From: DASXKD01 sp963762735
GTDB lineage: Bacteria > Actinomycetota > Actinomycetes > Streptosporangiales > Streptosporangiaceae
DNA: 64,000 nucleotides
Assembly (NCBI GenBank): GCA_963762735.1
Contig: CAVXMG010000048.1
Location: forward strand, 1 to 64,000
Direction of reading: 5' to 3'
This document shows positions 47,390 to 56,418 of the stretch, one piece after another. The notes under the pieces are model-generated. The model saw only the letters and a list, made by a program, of their open reading frames with translations, was not told the DNA's origin and did not search any database. Within the stretch, counting starts at the first letter, position 1; each line of letters begins with the position of its first letter. A program made the position numbers and the translations under genes.

Positions 47390-48801
47390 CCATGACCGGC
47401 CCGCACGAGCAGGAGGAGAGTCAGGCGCCCGGCGCCCCGGTACCCGTCGTTGCCGTCGTCGGACGGCCCAACGTCGGCAAATCCACCCTGGTCAACCGGA
47501 TTCTCGGCAGCCGCCAGGCGGTCGTGCAGGACACCCCGGGTGTCACCAGGGACCGGGTGGCCTACGACGCCACCTGGCGCGGCCGGTCGTTCACCCTGGT
47601 GGACACCGGGGGATGGGAGGCCGCCGCCGGCGACAGCGCCCACCCCAGCCGCGCGCTGGCCGAACTGGTCACCGCGCAGGCCCAGATGTCGGTGGCCGCG
47701 GCGGACGCGGTGCTGTTCGTGGTGGACGCGGTCGTCGGCATCACCGATGCCGACGAGGCCGTTGCCGCGGTGCTGCGCCGGTCGGGCAAGCCGGTCGTGG
47801 TGGCCGCGAACAAGGTGGACGACGCGCCCGGCGAGCCCGCGGCCACGGCGCTGTGGTCCCTGGGCCTGGGCGAGCCTTACGCGGTCAGCGCCCTGCACGG
47901 GCGGGGCAGCGGTGACCTGCTCGACGTGGTGCTCGGTGCGCTGCCGCGGGGCGCGCCCCCGGAACGGGATTCCGGCGGCGGGCCGCGCCGGGTGGCCCTG
48001 ATCGGCCGGCCCAACGTCGGCAAGTCCAGCCTGCTGAACCGGCTGGCCGGCGAGCAGCGGGTGCTGGTGCACGAGGTCGCAGGTACCACCAGGGACCCGG
48101 TGGACGAGCTGATCGAGCTTGGCGGGATGACCTGGCGTTTCGTGGACACCGCGGGCATCAGGCGGCGGGCCCTCCACGATCAGGGCGCGGACTTCTACGC
48201 CGGGCTGCGGACCGCGGGCGCCTTGGAGCGGGCCGAGGTCGCCGTCGTCCTGGTGGACGCCAGCGAGCCGCTCGCCGAACAGGACCTGCGCATCGTGTCC
48301 ATGGTCATCGACGCCGGGCGGGCGCTGGTCCTCGCCTTCAACAAATGGGACCTGGTCGACGAGGACCGGCGGCTGCAGCTGGACCGCGACATCGACCGCC
48401 AGCTGCACACCGCCAGGTGGGCGCCGCGGGTGAACCTCTCCGCGAAGACCGGCCGGCACACCGACCGGCTGGTGCCCGCGCTGGAAACGGCGCTGGCCGG
48501 CTGGGAAACGCGGGTGCCGACGGGCAGGCTCAACGCCTGGATCGCTGACCTGGTTGCCGCGACCCCGCCGCCCGCACGGGGCGGCCGGCTGCCGAAGGTC
48601 CTGTTCGCCACGCAGGCAGCGATCCGGCCGCCACACTTCGTGCTGTTCACCACTGGGTTCCTCGAAGCCGGGTACCGGCGGTTCGTCGAGCGCCGGCTCC
48701 GCGAGGAGTTCGGTTTCGAGGGCAGCCCGGTGCACCTGTCGATCCGGGTGCGCGAGCGGCGCAGCGGACGCTCAACGGGCCGGGCCAGGGCCGGCCGCTG
48801 A
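47377..48801 (+). CDS. der: ribosome-biogenesis GTPase Der (EngA)
   Basis: Der has two tandem GTPase domains and a KH-like tail and acts in 50S assembly. Domain 1 (about 24-185): VVGRPNVGKSTLVNRI, DTPGVTRDR, DTGGW, AANKVDD. Domain 2 (about 205-375): LIGRPNVGKSSLLNRL, AGTTRDPVDE, DTAGIRRR, FNKWDLV. The KH-like domain ends VHLSIRVRERR. Start could be GTG 47377 or ATG 47392; neither has a good ribosome site, consistent with coupling to cmk. Confidence 0.95.
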   Translation: MDGLTMTGPHEQEESQAPGAPVPVVAVVGRPNVGKSTLVNRILGSRQAVVQDTPGVTRDRVAYDATWRGRSFTLVDTGGWEAAAGDSAHPSRALAELVTAQAQMSVAAADAVLFVVDAVVGITDADEAVAAVLRRSGKPVVVAANKVDDAPGEPAATALWSLGLGEPYAVSALHGRGSGDLLDVVLGALPRGAPPERDSGGGPRRVALIGRPNVGKSSLLNRLAGEQRVLVHEVAGTTRDPVDELIELGGMTWRFVDTAGIRRRALHDQGADFYAGLRTAGALERAEVAVVLVDASEPLAEQDLRIVSMVIDAGRALVLAFNKWDLVDEDRRLQLDRDIDRQLHTARWAPRVNLSAKTGRHTDRLVPALETALAGWETRVPTGRLNAWIADLVAATPPPARGGRLPKVLFATQAAIRPPHFVLFTTGFLEAGYRRFVERRLREEFGFEGSPVHLSIRVRERRSGRSTGRARAGR

Positions 48802-48803
48802 GA

Positions 48804-48866
48804 AGTGCTGGCCCGGGGGAGCGACCCCCCGGTGGCTCAAGGCCCTGCGCTGGCTCGGGGTAGCGC
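48804..48866 (+). repeat. dispersed palindromic repeat, copy 5 (partial)
   Basis: GTGCTGGCCCGGGGGAGCGACCCCCCGGTGGCTCAAGGCCC follows the der stop by a few bases and matches the left half of the complete copies, including the GGGGG/CCCCC hairpin. The right arm ACGGGGCCTT is lost. It lies between der and the convergent ATPase gene. Confidence 0.65.
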
Positions 48867-49261
48867 TAGGCGGCCAGGCGGAACCACACCGTCGTGCCGC
48901 AGGACTCCTGTTCGTAACCCCACTCGTCGGCGAGTGACTGGACCAGGAACAGGCCCCGGCCGTCGGTGGCGAACATGTCGTCCCTGACCACGGGGATGTT
49001 GCGGGCGGACCCTTCGTCGATCACCTCGACCCGCAGGCTGCCGGCCAGTTCGATGACCACCACGGTGACCATGCCGCCGGGGCGGCAGGAGTGGGTGTGC
49101 AGTACCGCGTTGGTGACGAGCTCGGAAACCAGTAACCGGGCGACGTCGCTGCGCGGATGCCCGGGGCCGAGGATGCCGTCCACGAAAGCACGTGCCTCCG
49201 GCACGCTCTGTTCCTGCCCGGGGATCGTCGCCTTCCCGAGCACGGCCGTGCCGGTCAGCAT
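48866..49261 (-). CDS. HATPase_c protein, anti-sigma-factor (RsbW-like) type
   Basis: The 131-residue protein is a single GHKL ATPase domain like the many small serine kinases/anti-sigma factors of actinomycetes. It has the N box LLVSELVTNAVLHTHS, the G1 box VEVIDEGS and the G2 box DGRGLFLVQSLADEWG. No partner anti-anti-sigma or sigma gene is adjacent. I start it at the ATG at 49261; longer in-frame starts reach 49543 but add low-complexity, arginine-rich sequence. The 280 bp to the divergent reductase gene contain an AT-rich patch (about 49395-49420) that may hold promoters. Confidence 0.8.
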   Translation of the reverse strand: MLTGTAVLGKATIPGQEQSVPEARAFVDGILGPGHPRSDVARLLVSELVTNAVLHTHSCRPGGMVTVVVIELAGSLRVEVIDEGSARNIPVVRDDMFATDGRGLFLVQSLADEWGYEQESCGTTVWFRLAA

Positions 49262-49541
49262 GGCGGGCCGACGGAAATGCCGGCTGGTGCATGTGCCATC
49301 TCGTCCCGGTCCCTCCCTTGCTGAGGCGGATGGCCTGCGCTGCCTGCCATCGCCCCAGCTCCCCAGCACGATCCCGCTTCGTAACCGAGCGAGCACTATC
49401 AGTAATACAATCATGACTCTGCGGAGCAGTCCACGCAAGTGCATCGCCTCTCCGGATCCGCGTGTCAGTCCCCGTAAACGCGCGGCGAGCCATCCCCTAC
49501 GATCGGTGCGGGGTCCAGGCTGGACGAAACGAGGTATGCCC

Positions 49542-50495
49542 ATGCGTTACCGGCCACTCGGCGATTCCGGGCTGATGGTGTCCGTGACCGGACTCGGCTG
49601 CAACAACTTCGGCCGCAGGCTCGATCTCGACGCGACCCGGGCGGTGGTGGACGCGGCGCTCGAGGCGGGCATCACGCTGCTGGACACGGCCGACACGTAC
49701 GGCAACGGGGGAGGCTCGGAGGAACTGCTGGGGGAGGTGCTCGCCGGACGGCGTGACGAGGTCGTGCTCGCGACGAAGTTCGGCCACCAGGAGTTCGACA
49801 TGGGGTACGGGCCGACGGCCGGTGCCAAGGGCGGCCGGGCCTACATCAGGCGGGCCGTCGAGCGGTCCCTGCGCCGCCTCAAGACCGACTACCTGGACCT
49901 GTACCAGATACACACCCCGGACCCGGTGACGCCGGTGGCGGAGACCCTGGCCGCCCTCGGCGAGCTTGTCGCCGAGGGCAAGGTGCGCTACCTCGGTAAC
50001 TCCAACTTCACCGGCTGGCAGATCGCCGACGCCGCGCACGTCGCGCGGGCGGCCCTCGCCGTGCCGTTCGTCTCTGCGCAGAACCACTGGTCGCTGCTGG
50101 AACGCCGGGCCGAGGCCGAAGTCGTGCCCGCCGCCCGGCACTTCGGCCTGGGCGTGCTGCCGTACTTCCCGCTGGCCAACGGGCTGCTCACCGGGAAGGT
50201 GCGCAAGGGCCAGGCACCGCCGCCCGGGAGCCGGCTGGCGGGCCGCCCCGGTTACCTGACCGAGTCCAAGCTGGACCGGGTGGAGGCGCTGATCTCGTGG
50301 GCGGCCGAGCGCGGGCTCACCGTCCTCGAGGTTGCCATCGGGGCGCTGGCCGCGCAGACCGGGTGTACCTCGGTGATCGCCGGGGCGACCTCCCCGGAGC
50401 AGGTGAAGGCCAACGCAGCCGCGGCGGACTGGATCCCGTCGGCCGCCGACCTGGCCGAGCTTGACCGGATCGTGCCGCCGCCCGCGGCGCCGTAA
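49542..50495 (+). CDS. aldo/keto reductase
   Basis: A 317-residue NADPH-dependent TIM-barrel oxidoreductase. The catalytic tetrad can be placed: Asp and Tyr in LLDTADTYGNGG, Lys in VVLATKFGH and His in YQIHTPDP. Cofactor-binding motifs are YLGNSNFTGW, PYFPLANGLLTGK and VIAGATSPEQVKANA. The substrate is unknown. The ATG at 49542 has GAGG 7 bp upstream. It stands alone on the plus strand and is convergent with the secreted protease gene. Confidence 0.9.
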   Translation: MRYRPLGDSGLMVSVTGLGCNNFGRRLDLDATRAVVDAALEAGITLLDTADTYGNGGGSEELLGEVLAGRRDEVVLATKFGHQEFDMGYGPTAGAKGGRAYIRRAVERSLRRLKTDYLDLYQIHTPDPVTPVAETLAALGELVAEGKVRYLGNSNFTGWQIADAAHVARAALAVPFVSAQNHWSLLERRAEAEVVPAARHFGLGVLPYFPLANGLLTGKVRKGQAPPPGSRLAGRPGYLTESKLDRVEALISWAAERGLTVLEVAIGALAAQTGCTSVIAGATSPEQVKANAAAADWIPSAADLAELDRIVPPPAAP

Positions 50496-50513
50496 CCGCC
50501 GGGCGGAGCGCCG

Positions 50514-51377
50514 TCAGCCTGTCCCGCGGGCGGCGGCGACCGCCGCGCGGTACAGCGCCCGGATGGGGTGGCCGAACCGGGGTGAGTAGGACACCGACTC
50601 GAGGTACCCGCCCTGCTCGTAGCCGCCGATCACGCCGATGACCGTGCCGGTGCCGGTCGCCGCATCCCACCTGGCCAGGAACGGCCCGCCGCTGGTGCCG
50701 TCGGGGTAACCGCCGCAGTCAAACCGCAACTGGTGGCGCCCGAACGGATGCGTCCTGTTGCCGCAGATGACCGGCCACTGCTGGCCGTCGGGGTAGCCGA
50801 TGACGTGGACCCAGGTACGGGCGGGCCAGCCGGTGCCCAGGCGCTCGCCGCCGGTCCGGTCCTGGACGCCGGGGCCACCGGGCCGCCCGACCACCAGGAA
50901 CGCCACGTCGCGGTTCGGGTTCCGGGAATCCCGCCAGCCGGAGTCCACGACGATCCGCCGGACGATCCAGGCGCCGTAGGGGTGGCTGCTGTTGCGGTAG
51001 CCGGGCACGAACGCGATGTGGCCGGGCCACTGGCCGTAGACGCAGTGGGCGGCGGTGATCACCAGGTCCTTGACCGGGCTGGCCACCACGGCAGCGGTGC
51101 AGAAGTGCCTGCCGAGCCCGCCGTGGGTCACCTGGAACAGCGCACCGACGGCGGGCGTCCCCTCGAACCGGCTGCCGGACACCAGCGCGGGCTCTGCCCG
51201 TGGTGTCTGGCGGGACAGCGTGGTTGCCGCCGCGGCGAGCCGGGCGGCCAGGTGAGCCGCGCCGTGTGCGGCCGGTGAGAGCAGGCCGATGCCCAGGGCG
51301 GGCACGGCCAGCGCGGTCCACGCCCACAGAGCGGGCCGACCGGGCCACCTGCCCCTGCTGCCACCGGCACGTCCCAT
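50514..51377 (-). CDS. secreted trypsin-like serine protease (S1)
   Basis: The 287-residue protein has an N-terminal export signal with Arg and a hydrophobic stretch (WAWTALAVPALGIGLLS). The chymotrypsin triad is His in VITAAHCVYG, Asp in NRDVAFLVV and Ser in GTSGGPFLA. Cysteines around the His (FCTAAVV...AAHC) should form the usual disulfide. It resembles the actinobacterial V8/trypsin-like extracellular proteases. The mature enzyme is short, with no extra domains. Regulation is not evident. Confidence 0.88.
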   Translation of the reverse strand: MGRAGGSRGRWPGRPALWAWTALAVPALGIGLLSPAAHGAAHLAARLAAAATTLSRQTPRAEPALVSGSRFEGTPAVGALFQVTHGGLGRHFCTAAVVASPVKDLVITAAHCVYGQWPGHIAFVPGYRNSSHPYGAWIVRRIVVDSGWRDSRNPNRDVAFLVVGRPGGPGVQDRTGGERLGTGWPARTWVHVIGYPDGQQWPVICGNRTHPFGRHQLRFDCGGYPDGTSGGPFLARWDAATGTGTVIGVIGGYEQGGYLESVSYSPRFGHPIRALYRAAVAAARGTG

Positions 51378-51571
51378 GATCCCCCCTGGCCTGCCGCGGC
51401 CGCCGCGGCTGTCTCCTACTTGACTGATTGTGCAGGTCAGAGGCGTATAAAGCCAGTGTGTCGCGGGTTTCGCCGCCGCTGCGCGTGCCTGCCCGGCGCG
51501 GGCCCGCGATGTCCCCGGATCAGGCCAGTGACCAGTGCGGACGATCCGTAGCGACGGCCTGGCTGGCCGCG

Positions 51572-51577
51572 TAGGAT
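51572..51577 (+). promoter_or_regulatory. -10 hexamer upstream of the CtaG-like gene
   Basis: TAGGAT, the actinomycete consensus, ends 9 bp before the ATG at 51587, with no ribosome site; the leader would be nil or a few bases. Confidence 0.45.
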
Positions 51578-51586
51578 CGCACCGTC

Positions 51587-52546
51587 ATGAGCTATCTCAC
51601 CGATCACTGGTCGTTCGACCCGTTCATGCTCGTGGTCGCGGTCCTGGTGATCTGGCATGAAATAGGCCTGGCCCGGCTCGCCCGGCGATCCCGGCCGGAC
51701 CGCACCCGGCAGCGGCGGCAGCGGTCGTTCTTTTTCTACGCCGGCCTGGCGATGCTGCTGCTCACCGTGCAGTCGCCCATCGACTACTGGTCCGACGACT
51801 ACTTCTTCATCCACATGATCCAGCACCTGCTGCTGATGTTCGCCGCGCCGACGCTGGTGGTCGCGGGCGCGCCGTGGCAGCCACTGCTCGACGGCCTGCC
51901 CGGCCGGGCCGGCCAGGCGGTCACCCGGGGCACCATGCGCGGCACCTGGTCCCGGCCGCTGCGGGCGGTGGGTGCCTTCCTGCTGCGGCCGTGGGTCGCG
52001 GTGATCCTGTTCAACGGCGTGATGATCCTCTGGCACCTGCCTGCATTCTTCGACCTGGCCCAGAACAACCAGGCGGTGCACATCTGGCTGATGCACGGCA
52101 GCTTCTTCGCCGCCGGGGTGCTGTTCTGGCTGCAGTTCATCCCCTCGCCCCCGTTCCGGCGGCGGATGCCCGACGTATCCCAGGCCATGGCCCTGATCGG
52201 CACCAACCTGGTGATGTGGGTCCTGGCCATGTCGATGAGCCTGTTCACCCAGACGTCCTGGTACTCGGTGTACGACCACGTCCCCGGGGTCAGCCTGCCG
52301 CCGTTCGCCGACCAGCAGATCGGCGCCGCGATCCTGTGGGTCTGTGGCGACTTGTGGGCCATCCCCGCGATGGTCATGGTGATGCGGCGGATCATCGACT
52401 CCGACGGCGGCGTCGGCGCGGCGATCGACAAGATCCTCAGCCGCGGCTCGGCCGGCTACACCTGGGCCGGTGGCGCAGGCTCGCCCCGGGCCCGCAGGGC
52501 CGGACGGGCGATCCCGCCCGCGCCCGAGCCCCCGGCCAAGGCCTGA
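51587..52546 (+). CDS. CtaG/caa3-type cytochrome c oxidase assembly protein
   Basis: This 319-residue integral membrane protein has about seven helices, as in the CtaG_Cox family. Conserved polar motifs are SPIDYWSDDYFFIHMIQHLLL, with the metal-binding-like HMIQH. Further on come FNGVMILWHLPAFFD, VHIWLMHGSFFAAG and DQQIGAAILWVCGDLWAIP. The family supports insertion of copper into cytochrome c oxidase. Oxidase genes are not nearby. The C-terminal tail is Pro/Ala-rich. Confidence 0.88.
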   Translation: MSYLTDHWSFDPFMLVVAVLVIWHEIGLARLARRSRPDRTRQRRQRSFFFYAGLAMLLLTVQSPIDYWSDDYFFIHMIQHLLLMFAAPTLVVAGAPWQPLLDGLPGRAGQAVTRGTMRGTWSRPLRAVGAFLLRPWVAVILFNGVMILWHLPAFFDLAQNNQAVHIWLMHGSFFAAGVLFWLQFIPSPPFRRRMPDVSQAMALIGTNLVMWVLAMSMSLFTQTSWYSVYDHVPGVSLPPFADQQIGAAILWVCGDLWAIPAMVMVMRRIIDSDGGVGAAIDKILSRGSAGYTWAGGAGSPRARRAGRAIPPAPEPPAKA

Positions 52547-52557
52547 CCGGCCACCGG

Positions 52558-53541
52558 TTACTGCGGCACGGCCTCGCTGGCGGCCATGGGTGAGCGGGCC
52601 GCCACCTGGTCGAGGAACGCCGCCAGCCGGCTCGCGGCGTTGTCGGGCCCATGGACGGCGCGGAACCATGCGCGCGGAGCGAATTGCTCACCGAGGCACT
52701 CGGCGACGGCGCCGGTCACGTCGTTCTCGTTGGTGAAGAACCGGCCGGTGCCCGGCCGCACATACTTCCATCCCCCGAGGATCCGGCGGTTGACGACGAT
52801 GGGCACGTCCAGGCACAGCGCCTCGGTGAGGAATACCGGCGACGCGTCGAGCACGTTGGGGAAGAACGCGACACGGGACTGGGTCAGGCACGCCATCAGT
52901 TCGTGCCAGGGCAGTTCGCCGCAGGTCTCGATGCCGGGCACGTCGGGTATGTCCGGTGCCTGGTCCCGGCCCACGAGGAGCACCGTGATGCCCAGGTCCT
53001 GTACCAGCCTGGACAGGCAGCGCTTGGCGAGTGCCCAGTTCTTCGTCAGTTCGTTGAAGCGGTTGGGGCAGCAGGTGTAGATCAGGTCCCAGCGCTTGTC
53101 CGCTGGCGTGGCGAGCCCAGAGGCGGAGACCCATTCGGGGTCGGTGAAGTCGGAGATGCTGATCAGCGACCGCGGGCTGTCCGCCGGCAGGTACTGACCG
53201 GGATTGCGGAAACAGTGTGCCCAGGCCGCGCAGCGGGCTACCTCCGGGCGCTCCCGGCCATCCCGTCCCTCGATCGCGCGCTCCTTGCCATCGAACACGG
53301 CGTGGATCCTCGGGAAGGTCCCGTAGGCGGTGAGCCCGATCAGGCGCCGCTCCCGCGCGAACTGCTCGAAGGCCTCACGATCATGCGCGCCCACCGGTGA
53401 CCTGACGACACCGAAGCCGGTATCGCCGCCTGCTTCATCGACGATGCGCAGCAGCGACCAGGGCAGCGTCGTCTCTGGAGGCCCGCTGAACTCAAGAAAA
53501 GCACCGTGCATGGAACCTCGGCTGGGCGCGGATCCGGACAT
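52558..53541 (-). CDS. glycosyltransferase-like protein (GT-B, family 1/4-like)
   Basis: The 327-residue protein resembles the C-terminal half of GT-B glycosyltransferases. It has a Rossmann-like stretch WDLIYTCCPNR and ITVLLVGRD. The nucleotide-sugar region is HELMACLTQSRVAFFPN, then DASPVFLTEALCLDVPIVVN, with the typical Glu-Ala-Leu. The N-terminal half is short, so it may be a single-domain or unusual member. The start could be ATG 53541 or ATG 53511. Donor and acceptor are unknown. It is divergent from the GGDEF gene. Confidence 0.7.
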   Translation of the reverse strand: MSGSAPSRGSMHGAFLEFSGPPETTLPWSLLRIVDEAGGDTGFGVVRSPVGAHDREAFEQFARERRLIGLTAYGTFPRIHAVFDGKERAIEGRDGRERPEVARCAAWAHCFRNPGQYLPADSPRSLISISDFTDPEWVSASGLATPADKRWDLIYTCCPNRFNELTKNWALAKRCLSRLVQDLGITVLLVGRDQAPDIPDVPGIETCGELPWHELMACLTQSRVAFFPNVLDASPVFLTEALCLDVPIVVNRRILGGWKYVRPGTGRFFTNENDVTGAVAECLGEQFAPRAWFRAVHGPDNAASRLAAFLDQVAARSPMAASEAVPQ

Positions 53542-53859
53542 GACACGGCCCCCGCACCAATGATCTCCGCAGTTCCTCCGGAACCGGGGGCCCGGGCGGT
53601 GGCCACGCGCGCCAGTATCGCGTGGCTCGGACGCGAAGTCGAGCCGGTGCCCTGATGGCCGCACATGAGGAGGTTAGGTCCATTCGGCACGCATGGCGGT
53701 CCTCCTTCCCCGTTGAGTCGCGCTGGGCAGCGCAGAAAGGACAAGGTAGCGCCCGTCTTGACAGCAGATTTCCCGGTCTGTCACCATTCGGAGTTAGCCC
53801 AGCACCGATAGTTAACCATCAGTAACTCTTGTCCCGCATAGCACTTTCCGAGAGTTTTC
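53542..53859. other. 318-bp divergent intergenic region with a candidate promoter
   Basis: No gene is supported here. TTGACA at 53758-53763 is followed after 18 bp by CACCAT, a plausible but weak promoter for the GGDEF gene. The last 60 bp are AT-rich compared with the rest of the window and contain a small inverted repeat (AGTTA...TAACT, about 53810-53830). Confidence 0.35.
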
Positions 53860-55164
53860 ATGATCTCCATCCACCGGCAGGGCGCCGTCATTCGGTTCGC
53901 TGGCAACCCACTCGGCTCCCTCCGCTCCTGGCAGGTATGGGACCTGCGCGGACCGCTGCGCTGCTACGTCCTCGCGGTGCCCGTGGTCTACGCCGCGGCC
54001 TTCGCCTTCGCCGCGACCACTACCGCGTGGCAACTCCGGCATGTGCTCGTCTTTGCCGCGCTGCTCGCCTGCGGCATGGCCGTGACCGAGGCGAACCGCT
54101 CGGTCCATGAGCCTCAGGGCACCCTGGCCCGGGACCTGCAGTCCGTCTGGTACCTCGCCATCGCTGTCACCCTGCCACCCTGGTACGCCCTCGCGGCACC
54201 GATTCCGCTCGCCGTGCACAAACTGTGCCGGACCCGGCGGATGCTCATCTACCGGCGGGTCTTCAGTCACGCCGCGATCGGCCTGGCCTACGGCCTTGCG
54301 TCGGTCACCTTCCACTCCCTGCCTGCCTCGGTGGTCGGCACGTCCCCCGGCACCGGCCGCCATGCCCTGTACTGGGTGCTCGCCGTGGCGGCGTGCGGCA
54401 TGATCGGGACCCTCGTCAACTACGGCTTCATCCTGGTGGCGATCCGGCTCTCCGACCCCGACGCCCGGATCCGCGACCTGGTGGGCAGCAGGGAATCGCT
54501 GACCTCGGACGTGCTGGAGCTGAGCCTCGCCGTGGCGCTGGCCCTTGTGGTCGCCATCAACCCGGTGCTCATGGCGCTGGCGCTGCCCACGGTGGTGCTG
54601 TGCCGGCGTTACCTGATGCAGGCGCAACTGCTCGCGCAGGCCCGGATCGACGCCAAGACCGGCCTGCTCAACGCCGGCACGTGGCAGCGCGAGGCGGCCG
54701 CCGAGTTCTACCGGGCCAGGCGCAGCGATGCGCCGCTCGCCCTGGTCATGGTGGACATCGACCACTTCAACAGCGTGAACGAAACCGCGGGGCTGGCTGC
54801 GGGAGACCAGGTGCTGCAGGGCATCGCGCGCACGGTGACCCAGAACCTGCAAGGGCCCGGCCTCATCGGGCGGTTTGGCGGGGAGCAGTTCGCGATCCTG
54901 CTCCCGCAGACCGGGGAAACCGAGGCCCGGCGGATGGCAGAACGACTGCGCGATCACATCGCCGGGGAGCCGATCGCCATCGAGGACGGAAACCACGCGG
55001 GCTTCGTCTTCCGGCTGACCGTCTCCATCGGGATCGCCATCCTGGACCGGTCCCGGCGGGCGCTTGCGGAACTGATCGGCGCTGCCGACAATGCGCTCAG
55101 CGAGGCCAAGACCACCGGCCGCAACAAGGTGTGCGTCGTGCCTGGCGTGGCCGAGCCCGAGTAG
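53860..55164 (+). CDS. membrane-anchored GGDEF-domain protein
   Basis: The 434-residue protein has about six to seven membrane helices (residues about 35-255). A cytosolic GGDEF domain (about 265-430) follows. The GGDEF domain has ARIDAKTGLLN, the metal/substrate motif MVDIDHFNSVNE and the signature RFGGEQFAILLP. The signature is GGEQF rather than GG(D/E)EF: the fourth residue is Gln. Diguanylate cyclase activity is therefore uncertain, though some actinobacterial GGDEF proteins carry this variant. No I-site RxxD or EAL domain was noticed. It probably senses something in or near the membrane. Confidence 0.87.
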   Translation: MISIHRQGAVIRFAGNPLGSLRSWQVWDLRGPLRCYVLAVPVVYAAAFAFAATTTAWQLRHVLVFAALLACGMAVTEANRSVHEPQGTLARDLQSVWYLAIAVTLPPWYALAAPIPLAVHKLCRTRRMLIYRRVFSHAAIGLAYGLASVTFHSLPASVVGTSPGTGRHALYWVLAVAACGMIGTLVNYGFILVAIRLSDPDARIRDLVGSRESLTSDVLELSLAVALALVVAINPVLMALALPTVVLCRRYLMQAQLLAQARIDAKTGLLNAGTWQREAAAEFYRARRSDAPLALVMVDIDHFNSVNETAGLAAGDQVLQGIARTVTQNLQGPGLIGRFGGEQFAILLPQTGETEARRMAERLRDHIAGEPIAIEDGNHAGFVFRLTVSIGIAILDRSRRALAELIGAADNALSEAKTTGRNKVCVVPGVAEPE

Positions 55165-55222
55165 GACGCGCCTGGCGGGTTCCCTGCCCGCGCGGACAGG
55201 GCTGGCAGGCGGGACAGGGCCC

Positions 55223-56146
55223 TCAGGGCTGGCAGGCGGACCCGTCGAACTGGCAGCCGCCAGGGACGGTGTTGCTGCCTTGCGCGGCGATGGGCACGAT
55301 CTCGGTGCCGCCCGGCGCGAGCGTCTCGCCGCCCGACACCGCGTTCAGCGCGAGCGTGTCCCCGCTGAACTGCCAGTTCGCGAACGGATCCCAGGCGCCG
55401 GGGTAGCCTGCCCAGTCGACCTGGTCACCGGGCAGCGACACCTGGACGGTCCAGCCGGCCACCGGCGTGGTGCCGTGGTTGACGATGGTCAGGTGAGCGC
55501 GGAAGCCCCGGTGCCAGGGGTCGGTGCCGTCCACCGCGTAGGTCACGGTCACCGCGGCCGGGGCAGGCCCGCCCGGGTGCGCCGGACGCGGGTGCCTGCG
55601 GTGGGATGGCCGGCCCGGCAGCGCCGGCGGGCGGAGACGGGCGTGTGCCGCCGGTGCCAGCACCCGCCGGCGCGCGGCGCGATGGCGCCGGTGCGCCGGG
55701 GCGATGCTGTGCGCGGCGGTACTCGGCACGGCCGGGCCGGTGACCGCGGGCGGCAGGCTGGCACCGCAGGTGACCAGGCCGCAGTCGGCGGCCAGCGGCC
55801 GGGCCTGCGGGCCGCGGGAAACTGTGAGCAGTGTCATCGCTCCGCCGGCCAGCAGGGCGAGAACGGCGGCGGCACCCGCGACCGGGTACCACAGCGGCCG
55901 GGAAAACGGCCTGGGCCGCCACCACGGCTGCTGCCCGGGGCGCGGCTGGTCACCGGCGCCGCCGTCGGCGGGCTCAGGTGTGGCCGCCGGTTGGCTGCTG
56001 ACGGCCATGGCCGGGGCCACGGCGTCCGCGCCGTTGCGGGCAGGCTCGGGAGCGGCAGCCGGTTGGCTGCTGGCGGGCGTGAGGTGGGCCGCGGCGTCCT
56101 CGCTACTGCCGGGCGTATCGGGCGGCGGCGTGTTCTCGCCGTTCAC
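55223..56146 (-). CDS. membrane-anchored CBM2-like protein A
   Basis: Layout of the 307 residues: a cytosolic Pro/Ala-rich N-terminus (about 1-85), one transmembrane helix (WYPVAGAAAVLALLAGGAMT), the Cys motif DCGLVTCGASLP just outside, a long Arg/His/Pro-rich linker, and a CBM2-like domain (about 205-305). The last contains HLTIVNHGTTPVAGWTVQVS and the final GGCQFDGSACQP. CBM2 domains bind cellulose, chitin or xylan. No catalytic domain is attached. The GTG start has CGAGGG upstream. It is paralogous to the next gene. Confidence 0.75.
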   Translation of the reverse strand: MNGENTPPPDTPGSSEDAAAHLTPASSQPAAAPEPARNGADAVAPAMAVSSQPAATPEPADGGAGDQPRPGQQPWWRPRPFSRPLWYPVAGAAAVLALLAGGAMTLLTVSRGPQARPLAADCGLVTCGASLPPAVTGPAVPSTAAHSIAPAHRRHRAARRRVLAPAAHARLRPPALPGRPSHRRHPRPAHPGGPAPAAVTVTYAVDGTDPWHRGFRAHLTIVNHGTTPVAGWTVQVSLPGDQVDWAGYPGAWDPFANWQFSGDTLALNAVSGGETLAPGGTEIVPIAAQGSNTVPGGCQFDGSACQP

Positions 56147-56418
56147 CGTGCGGCCCTCGGCCAGTCTGGGCGCAGCGTATGACAGAACCCCGTGCGCATT
56201 TGTCCCTCCCCGGGCGGGCAGTTACGCCCGACCAGTAAACGTACCAAGGCGAAGGTTGCGACTGGTGTGAAAGAAGGTAAAAGTGCCCGGCTCCGGAAAA
56301 GGGAGCCGCTGGGCCGTTCTGGGGAGGCGGAGCCGGGGCAGGCGGAGCGGGCAGGCGGGCCGCGCGCAGGTGAGCCGCTCCGGGCCGGGTCGCGGCGGCG
56401 CGGGTCAGCCGCGGTCCT

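Noticed and set aside
48966..49541. N-terminal extension of the aldo/keto reductase
   Set aside because: The upstream part is antisense to the HATPase gene, and the family start with GAGG is at 49542.
54225..55406. A 393-codon plus-strand frame inside and beyond the GGDEF gene
   Set aside because: Out-of-frame shadow, Arg/Pro/Gly-rich, with no domain.
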